Shown here: piece after piece, positions 1 through 8,216 of the stretch
How the letters are laid out: every line of letters begins with the position of its first letter
Numbering within the stretch: position 1 is the first letter of the stretch
The notes under the pieces: generated by a model
Databases searched by the model: none
Told to the model about the DNA's origin: nothing
What the model saw: only the letters and a program-made list of their open reading frames with translations
Origin: Tessaracoccus sp. SD287
Lineage (GTDB): Bacteria; Actinomycetota; Actinomycetes; Propionibacteriales; Propionibacteriaceae
Direction: 5' to 3'
DNA length: 64,000 bases
NCBI RefSeq assembly: GCF_017355265.1
Contig: NZ_JADIJQ010000016.1
Location: forward strand, 1 to 64,000
Position numbers and translations under genes: made by a program

Positions 1-14
1 GGCCACGAGTGCAT
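1..14 (-). CDS. mshC: mshC (cysteine:GlcN-Ins ligase), first codons only
   Basis: On the minus strand an ATG at 14–12 opens a frame reading M-H-S-W-(P) to the window edge. Mycothiol cysteine ligases (MshC) characteristically start M-x-S-W, and mshC commonly neighbours the next three genes in actinobacteria. It would lie 68 bp downstream of the SCO1664-family gene on the same strand. Only four full codons are visible, so the call rests on the N-terminal signature plus conserved neighbourhood. Confidence 0.5.
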
Positions 15-82
15 GCGGCACAGGCTATCTGTGATCAGCCCCCCATTCGTCACGCCCGGATGATGGTTGAGACGTTGACCAC

Positions 83-868
83 CTAGAGCGGTGGCCACGG
101 GATGACCGGCCAGCGGTCACCCGGCGAGGGGAACTCCCCTGCCTCGAGCAGGCCCTGGGCCCGCAGACGGGCGGCCACCACCTCGGCGGGGTCAAGCCAC
201 TGGTCCAGCACGGCCGCGTTCTGGACGGCGGCGGCCACCAGTTCCAGTTCGGGTCCGGTCAGGGCGTCACCCGACCAGCCCCACAGCACCGTGCGAAGTT
301 TGTCCTCCACGTGGAAGGTCAGGCCGTGGTCGACGCCCAGCACCACCTCCTGACCGCCTGCGGCGTCCCCGGGCAGCGGATGCGCATGGATGATGTGGGC
401 ACCCTTGCGGTCGGCATTGTTGGCGATCACGTCGAAGATGGCCATCCGCCGCAGCGGCTCGGCGTCGGCGTGGACCAGTGCGACGGGACGTTCGGCCTGG
501 TCGACGCCCACCACGACGCCGAACCAGTCCTCGGGAATGGCGTCGCGGTCGACCAGGTCGACCAGGTCGGTCTGGGATCCCTCAATCCACTCCTGCACCG
601 AGCCGGGACCCAGGGGGCCGTCCAGGTACCAGGTGGGGGGCACGACGTGGAAACCCGCAACATCCGACAGCTGGAATGCCGCGACCTCACGACGGCCCAA
701 GGTCTCGTCGGGGAAGTCCCACAGCGGCCGCTCCCCCGCGACGGGCTTGTAGAGGAAGCGAGCACCCGACTCGTCCTCGGCCAGGAAGGTGCCGTTGCTG
801 GCCTGGACCAGACGCCCGACGAGGGTGAGGTCACCGATGGGGGGACGTTGCTCCAGGGGTGCCGACAT
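83..868 (-). CDS. SCO1664/TIGR03843 family protein
   Basis: A 262-residue cytoplasmic protein of an actinobacterial family with a fold reminiscent of PI3/4-kinase-like proteins. Visible landmarks are a nucleotide-site-like segment around FLYKPVAGERPLWDFP, then IANNADRKGAH and LGVDHGLTFH, which resemble kinase catalytic and metal motifs. The frame stays open for 39 codons upstream, but that stretch is low-complexity Pro/Thr and overlaps DUF3090. The ATG at 868 lies one base after the DUF3090 stop, so I use it. Family members sit beside DUF3090 and the MSMEG_4193-type phosphatase near mshC, and the same order is seen here. The biochemical activity is not established. Confidence 0.8.
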   Translation of the reverse strand: MSAPLEQRPPIGDLTLVGRLVQASNGTFLAEDESGARFLYKPVAGERPLWDFPDETLGRREVAAFQLSDVAGFHVVPPTWYLDGPLGPGSVQEWIEGSQTDLVDLVDRDAIPEDWFGVVVGVDQAERPVALVHADAEPLRRMAIFDVIANNADRKGAHIIHAHPLPGDAAGGQEVVLGVDHGLTFHVEDKLRTVLWGWSGDALTGPELELVAAAVQNAAVLDQWLDPAEVVAARLRAQGLLEAGEFPSPGDRWPVIPWPPL

Positions 869-869
869 C

Positions 870-1481
870 TCAGTCGAGGTCGTCGGAGTCGTCGTCGGAA
901 TCGTCGTCGGAGTCGGCGAACAGGGGCGCGCGGTAGCCGTTGGCGCGGGGGCACAGGTGGCCCTCGGGGTTGATCGGCTGCTCACAGAAGGGGCACTCGG
1001 GGCGGCCCGAGACGATCAGGGCGCGGGCGCGGCTGATGAACTGGCGGGCATCGGCGGGGGTCAGCCGGATGTGCATGGAGCTGTCGGCGTTCTCGACGGT
1101 CTGCTCGACCGGGTCGGCCTCGTCCTCGGCGTCCATGTCGACCACGCTGAACAATTCGATGGCGATGCTCTCGTGGGCGGTGTCCCAGGCCAGGGTCATC
1201 GTGCCGACGCGGAAGTCCTCCTCCAGCGGCTGGTCGAGGGGGCCGAGGTCCTCGGCCCGGTCGGCCGGGCCCGGGATGCCGGGGGTGCCCAACCTGGTCA
1301 GTTCGTCGAGGATGCGCTCCAGGTGATCGGCCAGGATCGCCACCTGTTGCTTCTCGCAGACCACACTGGTCAGGCGGCTCCCGGATCGGGCCTGCAGGTA
1401 GAAGGTGCGCTGCCCGGGGGTGCCGATGGTGCCGGCAACGAAGCGGTCGGGAAAGCTGAAACGGTGCGTCACGCGAGCCAT
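870..1481 (-). CDS. DUF3090 family protein
   Basis: 203 residues, matching DUF3090 (TIGR03847) in length and in N-terminal sequence (MARVTHRFSFPDRFVAGTIG). The C-terminus carries a CPFC...C zinc-ribbon-like cluster (CPFCEQPINPEGHLCPRANG) and then a very acidic Asp/Ser tail. Its stop is one base from the downstream start, and it follows the phosphatase gene by 9 bp, so the three genes are probably one transcript. The function of the family is unknown. The zinc-ribbon suggests a structural metal or nucleic-acid/protein binding role. Confidence 0.85.
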   Translation of the reverse strand: MARVTHRFSFPDRFVAGTIGTPGQRTFYLQARSGSRLTSVVCEKQQVAILADHLERILDELTRLGTPGIPGPADRAEDLGPLDQPLEEDFRVGTMTLAWDTAHESIAIELFSVVDMDAEDEADPVEQTVENADSSMHIRLTPADARQFISRARALIVSGRPECPFCEQPINPEGHLCPRANGYRAPLFADSDDDSDDDSDDLD

Positions 1482-1490
1482 GGGTCCAGC

Positions 1491-2189
1491 CTAGTCGGTG
1501 GTGTTCGCGTCGGTCGGCGCGCCGGCCGAGCCGCCGACCACGGGTTGCGGGGGTGGGGTGGTCCACCGCGACAGGGCACCCTCCACGGAGTTCATGGTGA
1601 CGATGCGGGGCTGGGGGACGTTCGGGGAGGGCAGGACGATGATGCTGGCCGATCCGGGGTCGACGCCCAGGCGTTGGACGTGCTGGAAGTCTGCGCCGCT
1701 GGCCCAGTTGAGCAGCGCTGCCAACGGGTCGCCGTGGCTGGTCAACAACCACACGTCGCGCTCGTCGAGGCGGGCGTTCCAGTCGAGGACCGCCGCCACG
1801 ATCCGGTCCTGGACTGCGCTCATCGCCTCCCCGCCGGGGAACTGCGCCAGCTGCGGTGCGCCCTGGACCGTCTTCCACAGCGGCTCGTCAACCAGGTCCT
1901 TGAGCAGGCGACCCGACCACTGGCCATAGTCGGTCTCGATGACGCGGTCGTCCAGGGTGGCGCTCAGTTCGATGCCGGCACTGCCCAGCGCCAGGCTGGT
2001 GGTCTGTTGGCAGCGTTCCATCGGCGAGGTCACTGCCACGGTGAGCGGGACGTCGACCAGTCGCCTGCCCAACTGCTGGGCCTGCTCGACGCCGGTGTCG
2101 TCGAGGTTGATGCCGGGGGTCCGACCGGCCAGCGTGCCGGCGGCGTTGGAGGTGCTTCGACCGTGGCGAACGGCGATCAGGATGCTCAC
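1491..2189 (-). CDS. Histidine phosphatase (MSMEG_4193-type phosphomutase-like)
   Basis: 232 residues with the histidine phosphatase signature VRHGRSTSN near the N-terminus (phosphoryl-accepting His), a second Arg in SPMERCQQT, and the distal catalytic His in LLTSHGDPLAAL. This matches the MSMEG_4193 subfamily found almost only in actinobacteria, beside DUF3090 and the SCO1664-family gene. It is first in the minus-strand run, so the promoter should lie between 2190 and the divergent MFS gene. The substrate is unknown, and 'phosphomutase' in family names is by homology only. Confidence 0.85.
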   Translation of the reverse strand: MSILIAVRHGRSTSNAAGTLAGRTPGINLDDTGVEQAQQLGRRLVDVPLTVAVTSPMERCQQTTSLALGSAGIELSATLDDRVIETDYGQWSGRLLKDLVDEPLWKTVQGAPQLAQFPGGEAMSAVQDRIVAAVLDWNARLDERDVWLLTSHGDPLAALLNWASGADFQHVQRLGVDPGSASIIVLPSPNVPQPRIVTMNSVEGALSRWTTPPPQPVVGGSAGAPTDANTTD

Positions 2190-2291
2190 CGGGCCAAGGC
2201 TATGACATCACCGAACCCGATCAGGCAGGATGTCCCCCATGCCCTCACCCCTGCCCTGGACTGCCGTCGAGGATGCGGGGCGGGTGATCAC

Positions 2292-3602
2292 GTGAGCGCA
2301 CCCCTGGGGGCCGACGGGCAGAAGTTCGGTGCGGTCGCCCGGCAACTCGCGCTGCCGGTGTACCTGCCCACCCTGGCCCAGGCCTCCGGTTTCACGGCGC
2401 TGGCGCCCGTGCTTCCGCTGATGGCCCTGGACCTCGGTTTCAGTCTTCCCGCTGCGGCGGCGCTGGGCCTGATCACCGGTGTCCTGGGTGTCATTGGGCC
2501 AGTTCCGGCCGGCCGGGCCATCAGTGGCCTGGGCGAGCGCACCGCCATGATCCTCACCGGGTTGGTGATCGTGGCGGCCCTGATGGCCGGCTACTGGATC
2601 GTCCACGACGGCACCGTGCATGCACCCACCAGGACCCACCGGTACGGGCTGATCGGGGTGCTGGTTGCGATCGGGTTGGCGCAGCAGGTGTGGAACCTGG
2701 GTCGCCAGTCCTACGTCGGTGCCGCGGTGCATCCGCGGCTGCGTGCCCGGGCCATGTCGACCTTTGGCGGCATGATGCGGATCGGGCAGGTGATCGGCCC
2801 CGCCGCCGGCGCGCTGGTGGCGGCGATGGCGGACCTGGCCGCGGTGTACGTGATGTCGGCTGCCGTGATGGCGCTGGCCACGATGCTGGTGACCGTCTTC
2901 CTGGTGCCGCACCCTGCTGCGGCGGCACAGTCGGTCAGCCGCGCCGCCGAGGACCCGGGGCCGACGCCGGCCTGGTGGCGCGACGCGGGCATGGCCACCA
3001 TGGCGAAGGTGGCCCTGGGGACGGCTCCGCTGCAGATGGCACGGGTGCTGCGGCCCACCATCCTGCCGCTGATGGGCGCCGGTCTGGGCCTCAGCGCCGA
3101 GACGATCTCGTTGATCTTCGCGGCAGCGGCATTCCTGGAGATCCTGCTGTTCATTCCGGCGGGGGGCTACATGGACACGTTCGGGCGCACGGCGGTGCTC
3201 GTCCCGTGCCTGGTGATGCTCGGACTCGGCTACGTGACGCTGGCGGTGCTCGCGCTCACGGTGGGCGGACGCTCACCGATGATGGCCCTGGTCACGGTGG
3301 GCGGAAGCGCCCTGCTGCTCGCGTTGGGCAACGGGTTGGGCGCCGGCATCGTGATGACCCTGGGGTTGGACGTCACCCCGGAGCAGGACCGTGCCCGGCA
3401 CCTGGCCCGGTGGATGACGATGACCGGAGTCGGTCCCCTGGTGGGGCCGCTGCTGGTCTCCCTGATCACCCTGGTGGCACCCATCGGGCTCGCCGCTGCG
3501 ACGGTGGGCGGGCTGTGCCTGGCCGCGGGGGCGTGGATGCTGAGGATCTTGCCGCCGCTGACCCCCAATCCCCCGGCCGGACCCTTCCACCGGCAGGACT
3601 GA
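2292..3602 (+). CDS. MFS transporter
   Basis: About 436 residues with roughly 12 hydrophobic segments, typical of major facilitator permeases. An MFS loop-like stretch (GPVPAGRAISGLGER) follows TM2 and there is a long central cytoplasmic loop near residue 220. The substrate cannot be read from sequence. The frame is open far upstream, but that part is antisense to three conserved genes. I chose the GTG at 2292, just before the first helix; an ATG at 2202 would add 30 residues. A short out-of-frame ORF (MPSPLPWTAVEDAGRVIT, 2239–2295) ends on the proposed GTG, so a coupled leader is possible but unproven. Confidence 0.8.
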   Translation: MSAPLGADGQKFGAVARQLALPVYLPTLAQASGFTALAPVLPLMALDLGFSLPAAAALGLITGVLGVIGPVPAGRAISGLGERTAMILTGLVIVAALMAGYWIVHDGTVHAPTRTHRYGLIGVLVAIGLAQQVWNLGRQSYVGAAVHPRLRARAMSTFGGMMRIGQVIGPAAGALVAAMADLAAVYVMSAAVMALATMLVTVFLVPHPAAAAQSVSRAAEDPGPTPAWWRDAGMATMAKVALGTAPLQMARVLRPTILPLMGAGLGLSAETISLIFAAAAFLEILLFIPAGGYMDTFGRTAVLVPCLVMLGLGYVTLAVLALTVGGRSPMMALVTVGGSALLLALGNGLGAGIVMTLGLDVTPEQDRARHLARWMTMTGVGPLVGPLLVSLITLVAPIGLAAATVGGLCLAAGAWMLRILPPLTPNPPAGPFHRQD

Positions 3603-3679
3603 CGGCCCGCCAGTACGCTGACCTGTAGTCATGTCGTCGTCCTGACCACCATCATCCTGACCCACACTGGAGGCTCCAC

Positions 3680-4663
3680 ATGCAGACCCGCCGCGCCGGA
3701 TCGAGCGGTTTGCAGGTATCCCGGTTGGGGTTGGGCACCCTGACCTGGGGGCGCGACACGCAACCGGCGCAGGCCCGGGCCCTGGTGCGGCGCTTCCACG
3801 AGGCCGGCGGCACCCTGGTCGACACGGCACCGGCCTACGGCAATGGCGTGGCCGAGAAGATCCTGGGCAAGCTGATCCACACCGACCTGCAGCGCTCGGA
3901 CCTGGTGATTGCCACCAAGGGCGGCTTCGGCGTCCGGAACGGGCGGCGGGTGGTCGACACGTCACGCTCGGCACTGCTGGACGACCTGGCCGCGTCGTTG
4001 CGGCGGCTGCACACCGACCACGTGGACCTGTGGCAGGTCCACGCTTGGGGGGAGGCACCACTGGAGGAGACGCTGGGGGCACTCGACCAGGCCGTCCGCT
4101 CGGGCATGGCCCGCTACGTGGGGGTGTCCAACTTCATTGGCTGGCAGACGGCGCGGGCGGCCACCTGGCAGGAGGCGATCCCCGGACGGGCCCGGCTGGT
4201 CAGTTCCCAGGTGGAGTACTCGCTGCTGGCCCGCCGCTCCGAGATCGAGGTGATCCCGGCGCTGCGCGCCCTGGGCATGGGCCTGTTCCCGTGGTCACCG
4301 ATCGGACGGGGTGTGCTGACCGGCAAGTACCGCACCGGGGTGCCGCGGGGCAGCCGCGGGGCAGCCGACCACTTCTCCTGGTTCGTCGAGCCGTACCTGG
4401 AGGAGAAGTCCCGGGCCATCACCGACGCCGTCGCGAAGGCCGCCGAGGGACTGGACCTGAGCCCCCAGCAGGTGGCGCTGCTGTGGGTGCGCGACGCCCC
4501 GGGCGTGACCGCTCCGCTGCTCGGTGCCCGCACCGTCGAGCAGTTGGAGGACTACCTGGCCGTGGACGAGATGACCCTGCCGGAGGAGATCATCAGCGCC
4601 CTGGATGACGTCTCGGGCGGGCCGAACCTGGGCCGTGGGACGGGGCGGGGGCTCGATTCGTAA
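3680..4663 (+). CDS. Aldo/keto reductase
   Basis: 327 residues, a full-length NADPH-dependent aldo/keto reductase. The catalytic tetrad is visible: Asp and Tyr in LVDTAPAYGNGVAEKILG, Lys in LVIATKGGFG, His in LWQVHAWGE. The substrate-barrel signature MARYVGVSNFIGWQ and the cofactor-binding C-terminal segment TAPLLGARTVEQLEDYL are also present. The start ATG follows a 77-bp gap after the MFS gene with GGAGGC nearby. The physiological carbonyl substrate is unknown. Confidence 0.92.
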   Translation: MQTRRAGSSGLQVSRLGLGTLTWGRDTQPAQARALVRRFHEAGGTLVDTAPAYGNGVAEKILGKLIHTDLQRSDLVIATKGGFGVRNGRRVVDTSRSALLDDLAASLRRLHTDHVDLWQVHAWGEAPLEETLGALDQAVRSGMARYVGVSNFIGWQTARAATWQEAIPGRARLVSSQVEYSLLARRSEIEVIPALRALGMGLFPWSPIGRGVLTGKYRTGVPRGSRGAADHFSWFVEPYLEEKSRAITDAVAKAAEGLDLSPQQVALLWVRDAPGVTAPLLGARTVEQLEDYLAVDEMTLPEEIISALDDVSGGPNLGRGTGRGLDS

Positions 4664-4722
4664 GCGGCGTCTCGCCGGTGCTATAGTCCAATGGCTGTCC
4701 AGCGGGATGGGACAGCTCACCC

Positions 4723-4807
4723 GTCCGGGTGGCGGAATAGGTAGACGCGCTAGCTTGAGGTGCTAGTGCCCGTAAAGGGCGTGGAGGTTCAAGTCCTCTC
4801 TCGGACA
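4723..4807 (+). tRNA. tRNA-Leu (GAG)
   Basis: 85 nt with a 7-bp acceptor stem (GTCCGGG with CTCGGAC, one G·U), anticodon stem CTAGC/GCTAG around loop TTGAGGT (anticodon GAG), a class II long variable arm (GTGCCCGTAAAGGGCGT) and a T-arm with TTCAAGT. CCA is not encoded after the discriminator A. The gene is intact even though its 3' end serves as the left boundary of the island: the integration duplicate supplies the 3' portion. Confidence 0.97.
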
Positions 4808-4809
4808 CA
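4783..4809. repeat. attL: 27-bp direct repeat at tRNA-Leu 3' end
   Basis: The last part of the tRNA gene plus two bases is repeated exactly, in the same orientation, at 40153–40179. The repeat covers the T-arm and 3' acceptor strand. Tyrosine integrases commonly use such tRNA 3' ends as attachment cores, and an integrase gene begins 148 bp to the right. Confidence 0.9.
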
Positions 4810-4814
4810 AGTTG

Positions 4815-4858
4815 GAACCCCCAGTCAAATCGGCGAAAGCCGCACTGACTGGGGGTTC
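4815..4858 (+). terminator. Intrinsic terminator after tRNA-Leu
   Basis: A 13-bp stem (GAACCCCCAGTCA pairing with TGACTGGGGGTTC) encloses a loop that itself contains a small GGC/GCC hairpin, followed by TGCCTTTTCTC. It lies inside the island, so the tRNA now uses an island-supplied terminator. The chromosomal one is at 41523–41553. Confidence 0.8.
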
Positions 4859-4910
4859 TGCCTTTTCTCCGTCTCGCCACGCCCCGACAGCGTGCACCAC
4901 TCTGTAGCAT

Positions 4911-4946
4911 GTTCATCGCACGTTCATCGCACGAGATCGCACGACG
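4911..4946. repeat. Putative integrase arm-type sites, left
   Basis: Imperfect direct repeats GTTCATCGCAC, GTTCATCGCAC and GAGATCGCAC lie between attL and the integrase start. A matching pair (CGTCGCACGTTCGCCGCACGA) occurs 55 bp inside the right attachment repeat at 40078–40101. Repeats near both ends of an integrated element fit arm-binding sites for Int; this is inferred, not demonstrated. Confidence 0.55.
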
Positions 4947-4956
4947 GGGGCATGCC

Positions 4957-6195
4957 ATGAGGTTTGGCTACATTCGCCAGTTGCCCAGCGGCAGGTACCA
5001 GGCGAGCTATCAGGCTCCGGACGGTTCGCGCCATAACGCCCCTGCGACATACACGCACAAGGCCGACGCCCAGGCCTGGATCACCGCCGAGCGTCGCCTC
5101 ATCGAGTACGGCACCTGGACCAGCCCCAAGGCGCGAGCCGAGGCGGTCGAAGCGGCTGCCCGAGCCGAAGCTGAACGAGAAGCCGCAGAGGCATTGGCCG
5201 CCGAAGCGCTCGCGAGCGTCCCGACGGTCAGCCAATGGCTTGAGCAGTGCATCACCGAGCGACAGAGGCGGACCAGGCGTCCGATCAAGCAGACCACCGC
5301 AGACAACTACCGCAAGCTGGCACGCCTAAACGTCGACGGCACCGAGCTCGGCAACATGCGCGTCATCGACGTCAAACGCGCCGACGTGCATGCCTGGCGC
5401 TGGAGCGGGCCTCCCAGCAAGACTCGCACACAAGGCGGCAAAGCCTACGAGCTGCTCGTCTCCGCTTTCGACGACGCCGTAGTGGCGGAGCTCATCGACG
5501 CGACACCCTGCACCCTGAGAGGAGCCGGAGCCCCTGACCGCGCACGTGAACCAGAGTCGTTGTCCCTGCACGAGGTCGACCGCTTCCTCGCTGCAGTTGA
5601 GGAACCCTGGGCGAAAGCCGCCCTGACCATCCAAGTGACTTGCGGGCTCCGCATCGGCGAGGTCCTGGCGCTCCGATCGAAAGACCTCGACCTCCAGGCA
5701 GAGACCGTCACGGTCGCCGGGACAGTGGCGAAGGTCGGGGAACTCGGGATGAGGACTCGAGTCGTTCAACACCCAAAGACCCGGGCATCGATGCGCACCA
5801 TCTCGCTCCTCCCCGACACCGTCGCCGAGCTGAAGGTCTGGCGCCAGTCCAGAGGCACATTGCGGGCAGAGGCCCTGCTCTTTTGCGATGCGTTCGGCAA
5901 GCCACTGAACGACGACGTGCTCCGCCGCATCCACAAGAAGGCCGCAGAGAAGATCGGGCGTAGCGAGCTGAAGGATCACGACCTCAGGGCCACCGCAGCA
6001 ACCCTGGCGGCTTCCGCGGGCGCGTCGGTGCGCGAGATACAGGCGATGCTCGGGCACACGACGCCGACTATGGCGCTGAGCTACCAGACGGCCACAAGGG
6101 AACGAGACGCCGAGCGCGCACGCAAGATGTCCGCCCAACGCACGAGTGCACGCTGTAAGGCCACCCTGACCTCCAGGGCCCCGACCGATACCTGA
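4957..6195 (+). CDS. int: Site-specific tyrosine integrase
   Basis: 412 residues. An N-terminal AP2-like/arm-binding segment (RQLPSGRYQASYQAPDGSRH) is followed by a coiled Ala/Glu stretch, a SAM-like core-binding domain, and a C-terminal catalytic domain. The catalytic residues are visible: Arg in CGLRIGEVLALR, His-x-x-Arg in KDHDLRATAA, His in MLGHTTPTMA, Tyr in LSYQTAT. The ATG at 4957 is preferred over one at 4909 because it follows GACGGGGG and starts the conserved arm-binding domain. Its position next to a tRNA 3'-end repeat argues that it inserted this island. Confidence 0.95.
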   Translation: MRFGYIRQLPSGRYQASYQAPDGSRHNAPATYTHKADAQAWITAERRLIEYGTWTSPKARAEAVEAAARAEAEREAAEALAAEALASVPTVSQWLEQCITERQRRTRRPIKQTTADNYRKLARLNVDGTELGNMRVIDVKRADVHAWRWSGPPSKTRTQGGKAYELLVSAFDDAVVAELIDATPCTLRGAGAPDRAREPESLSLHEVDRFLAAVEEPWAKAALTIQVTCGLRIGEVLALRSKDLDLQAETVTVAGTVAKVGELGMRTRVVQHPKTRASMRTISLLPDTVAELKVWRQSRGTLRAEALLFCDAFGKPLNDDVLRRIHKKAAEKIGRSELKDHDLRATAATLAASAGASVREIQAMLGHTTPTMALSYQTATRERDAERARKMSAQRTSARCKATLTSRAPTDT

Positions 6196-6312
6196 CCCAG
6201 ATGGTGGGGACGCAGTTTCATGGCCGGGTTACTTCCGCTCATGCCGAATTGAGAATGTCACGGCGGCGGGGAACCACTGGATAACGTAGTGCGTGCGTAG
6301 TACGCTGAGTTT

Positions 6313-6606
6313 GTGGGTGAAGGCATCGACTGGCGGCACCGGGGCGAGTACATCTCAAAGCACGGGCTGACGCCGGACGTCGCCGACGAGGCCTTCGCCG
6401 ATCCGAACAGGCTGGCCATCGACCCAGATCCTTCGTCTGACTCGGGCAGAACCATCCGGGTCATCGGCTGGTCATCCACGACCAGCATGCTGATCACGGT
6501 CATCGTGCTCCCGGATGAAGGGATCACCTGGGGAGTCAACGCGTGGCCGTCGAACAGTACAGACCAGCGCCGATACCGAGAGGAACAGTTGGATGTCGAT
6601 CAGTGA
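6313..6606 (+). CDS. Putative type II toxin (BrnT-like)
   Basis: 97 residues, GTG start. It contains ISKHGLTPDVADEAFADP, a central beta-rich part (TIRVIGWSSTTSMLITVIVL) and a C-terminal WGVNAWPSNSTDQRRY. The pattern of a His-Gly helix, strands and a terminal R-x-Y resembles BrnT-like RelE-fold RNases, but the identity looks remote. It overlaps the next gene by 14 bp, a spacing usual for toxin–antitoxin pairs. AT-richer DNA upstream (6280–6312) may hold its promoter. It could also be an unrelated small protein. Confidence 0.5.
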   Translation: MGEGIDWRHRGEYISKHGLTPDVADEAFADPNRLAIDPDPSSDSGRTIRVIGWSSTTSMLITVIVLPDEGITWGVNAWPSNSTDQRRYREEQLDVDQ

Positions 6607-6892
6607 TCTCATCGCGGCCGAAGCTGAAGCGGCCGAACGCAACCGAGATGCCGGCCTCGAGCCAGGAAGCAGGGTGACCCGCGGACACCAGCGTGCCAAG
6701 ACGCTTCAGGTTCGCCTGAACGCCGAGGAACTCGAGGCGTTGACGCGGCTCGCAGAACGACGCGGCCTCCCCGTGTCCACACTGGCTCGGGACATTCTCC
6801 TGACCCAACTGGCGGGTTCCGACGAATCCGCAGGGGCGTTGATTGCCAGGATCCGGGCAGAGCTGGACGACCTTGCCTCACGAGTAGCCTGA
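6593..6892 (+). CDS. Putative antitoxin with ribbon-helix-helix-like C-terminus
   Basis: 99 residues. A helical acidic N-terminus (MSISDLIAAEAEAAE) is followed by TLQVRLNAEELEALTRLAER and RGLPVSTLARDILLTQL, which fit a beta-strand–helix–helix RHH/CopG DNA-binding unit. The start ATG at 6593 lies inside the preceding gene (14-bp overlap), suggesting translational coupling. If this is a TA pair, this protein would neutralise the upstream toxin and repress the promoter before 6313. Confidence 0.5.
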   Translation: MSISDLIAAEAEAAERNRDAGLEPGSRVTRGHQRAKTLQVRLNAEELEALTRLAERRGLPVSTLARDILLTQLAGSDESAGALIARIRAELDDLASRVA

Positions 6893-7056
6893 CCCATCCG
6901 ATCAACGTCCTGATCTGCCGCAGAGTGCGCTTGTGGGTCAGGTCTATTCGGAGTCGGCGGGTCACCGCGCAGAGTCACTACCAAGGACTCCGATCGAGGA
7001 CACGGTCACGCCGGCCGAAGCCCACCATCGCATGACCCGGGGAACAACGGAAGCGC

Positions 7057-7263
7057 TCAACGACGATCACCGCGGAGCAGGGAGTCGATCTCGTTCAGGT
7101 CGACCAGAACGCGGAAGCCGTTCTTGTACCGCGTGAGTTTGCCCTCCGCCATCCGGCGCTCAAGCGACCGACGGGAACTCCTGCAGTACTCAACAGCCTC
7201 CGGCAAAGTCGCGTACCGAGGATGGAGCTTCGTCGTGGTCTGTGGACGGACCATGCTGCTCAC
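7057..7263 (-). CDS. Excisionase-type helix-turn-helix protein
   Basis: 68 residues with the pattern of MerR-like excisionase/HTH_17 domains: YATLPEAVEYCRSSRRSLER (helix-turn-helix) then GKLTRYKNGFRVLVDLNEID (wing ending in a conserved acidic helix). Its ATG overlaps the stop of the upstream gene by 4 bp. In an integrase-bearing island it could be the recombination directionality factor, though it is 1 kb from int and on the other strand. A decayed second copy lies at 10480–10551. Confidence 0.6.
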   Translation of the reverse strand: MSSMVRPQTTTKLHPRYATLPEAVEYCRSSRRSLERRMAEGKLTRYKNGFRVLVDLNEIDSLLRGDRR

Positions 7264-7607
7264 CCCTCCCCCGCGTTGCCAGCATCCATGACCAGGGGTT
7301 CCGCTGGGCGTGCCAATCCCGTGCCGTCAAGGCCCGCCCGAAGCAGACGGTTGACCTCGCGGATGTCCAGCCCGCACAGGGCAGCAGCCTCACTGACTGG
7401 CAACGCCTCGACGACGGTGAGCGCATTGACGGCGCGTCCGATCCGTCTCGCGCAGTCAGCGACGATTCGGTCTCGTTCGAGAATGGCTGCGGTGGCCTCA
7501 AGAACATGCTCACTGATCCTCGCTTCTCTGGCGGCCAGAGCCTCTCGGCGACGGACAAGCTGATCCTGCGCCATGAGGCGGGCCTTCTGACGAATGCTGC
7601 GTGACAT
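7260..7607 (-). CDS. Hypothetical coiled/helical protein, paralogue A
   Basis: 115 residues, unrecognised. The N-terminal half is a charged helix (RQKARLMAQDQLVRRREALA), followed by a helical segment and a short HTH-like stretch (VSEAAALCGLDIREVNRLLR). It is clearly homologous to the protein at 10551–10898, which shares AREARI, VLEA, AAAxLxRDR and EAAxLCGLDxRE. Both copies are followed by the excisionase-like gene or its remnant. The repeated pairing suggests a small DNA-binding partner module; the function is unknown. Confidence 0.6.
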   Translation of the reverse strand: MSRSIRQKARLMAQDQLVRRREALAAREARISEHVLEATAAILERDRIVADCARRIGRAVNALTVVEALPVSEAAALCGLDIREVNRLLRAGLDGTGLARPAEPLVMDAGNAGEG

Positions 7608-8216
7608 ACCTTCTACTCCCTCGCGCTCCTCCTACCCCCCATAGAACCCCGACTGGCCGCCATCAAAGCGTGAACCGACAAGCCACCGCCGGAGCCAGCA
7701 GGAGACCGGGCCACCTGGGAGCCGACTGAGAGCGTCCCTGCCCGCGTGGCCGCTGGAGTTCATAGCCGTGGGGACGGCATCCCGCCGGAGCGACTCTTCG
7801 AACGCCGACGCTGCGGCGCACGCAGTGCCAGAGACAGAGTCGACGGCAAGCCGGGTGAGGCGGGAGTCGATGGCGGGAATCTCCCTCACGGGGCGTTGGC
7901 AACGGCTTATGCGACTCCGTGGCATTCAGGTACCACCTGGGTACCCCATCGAGCGAGCATCCATTGGCAAGTAGCTCCCTTTCCTCGGCCCGGTCGGTCC
8001 GTCGCCAGCCTGCCGCCTCGTCACGAAGGAGGCAGCCATGTGTACCCAATGCACGTGCCCACAGGGACGGCCCCGTCCCATGAGGTCGTGGCAGAGGTAC
8101 TGGATGTCGTTGAGGGCGCGAGCAGTCGCAGGCCCCCATCTGCTCGTCGACATCCGCAGATGCCGAGAGTCGCGCATCTCTCACGCTTATTGGCAAACCC
8201 CCGCTGGAGTCGAACC
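7608..8216. other. 609-bp gap without a supportable gene
   Basis: Frames are open on both strands, but none has a recognisable family, a good start context or consistent codon pattern. The bases just upstream of 7607 share a GTCGGGGTTC-like stretch with the corresponding position before the paralogue at 10898, which may mark a duplicated promoter region. Confidence 0.5.

Noticed and set aside
789-2291. Very long plus-strand open frame running into the MFS gene
   Set aside because: It is antisense to three well-conserved minus-strand genes; only the part from about 2292 shows membrane-protein sequence. High GC leaves such frames open.
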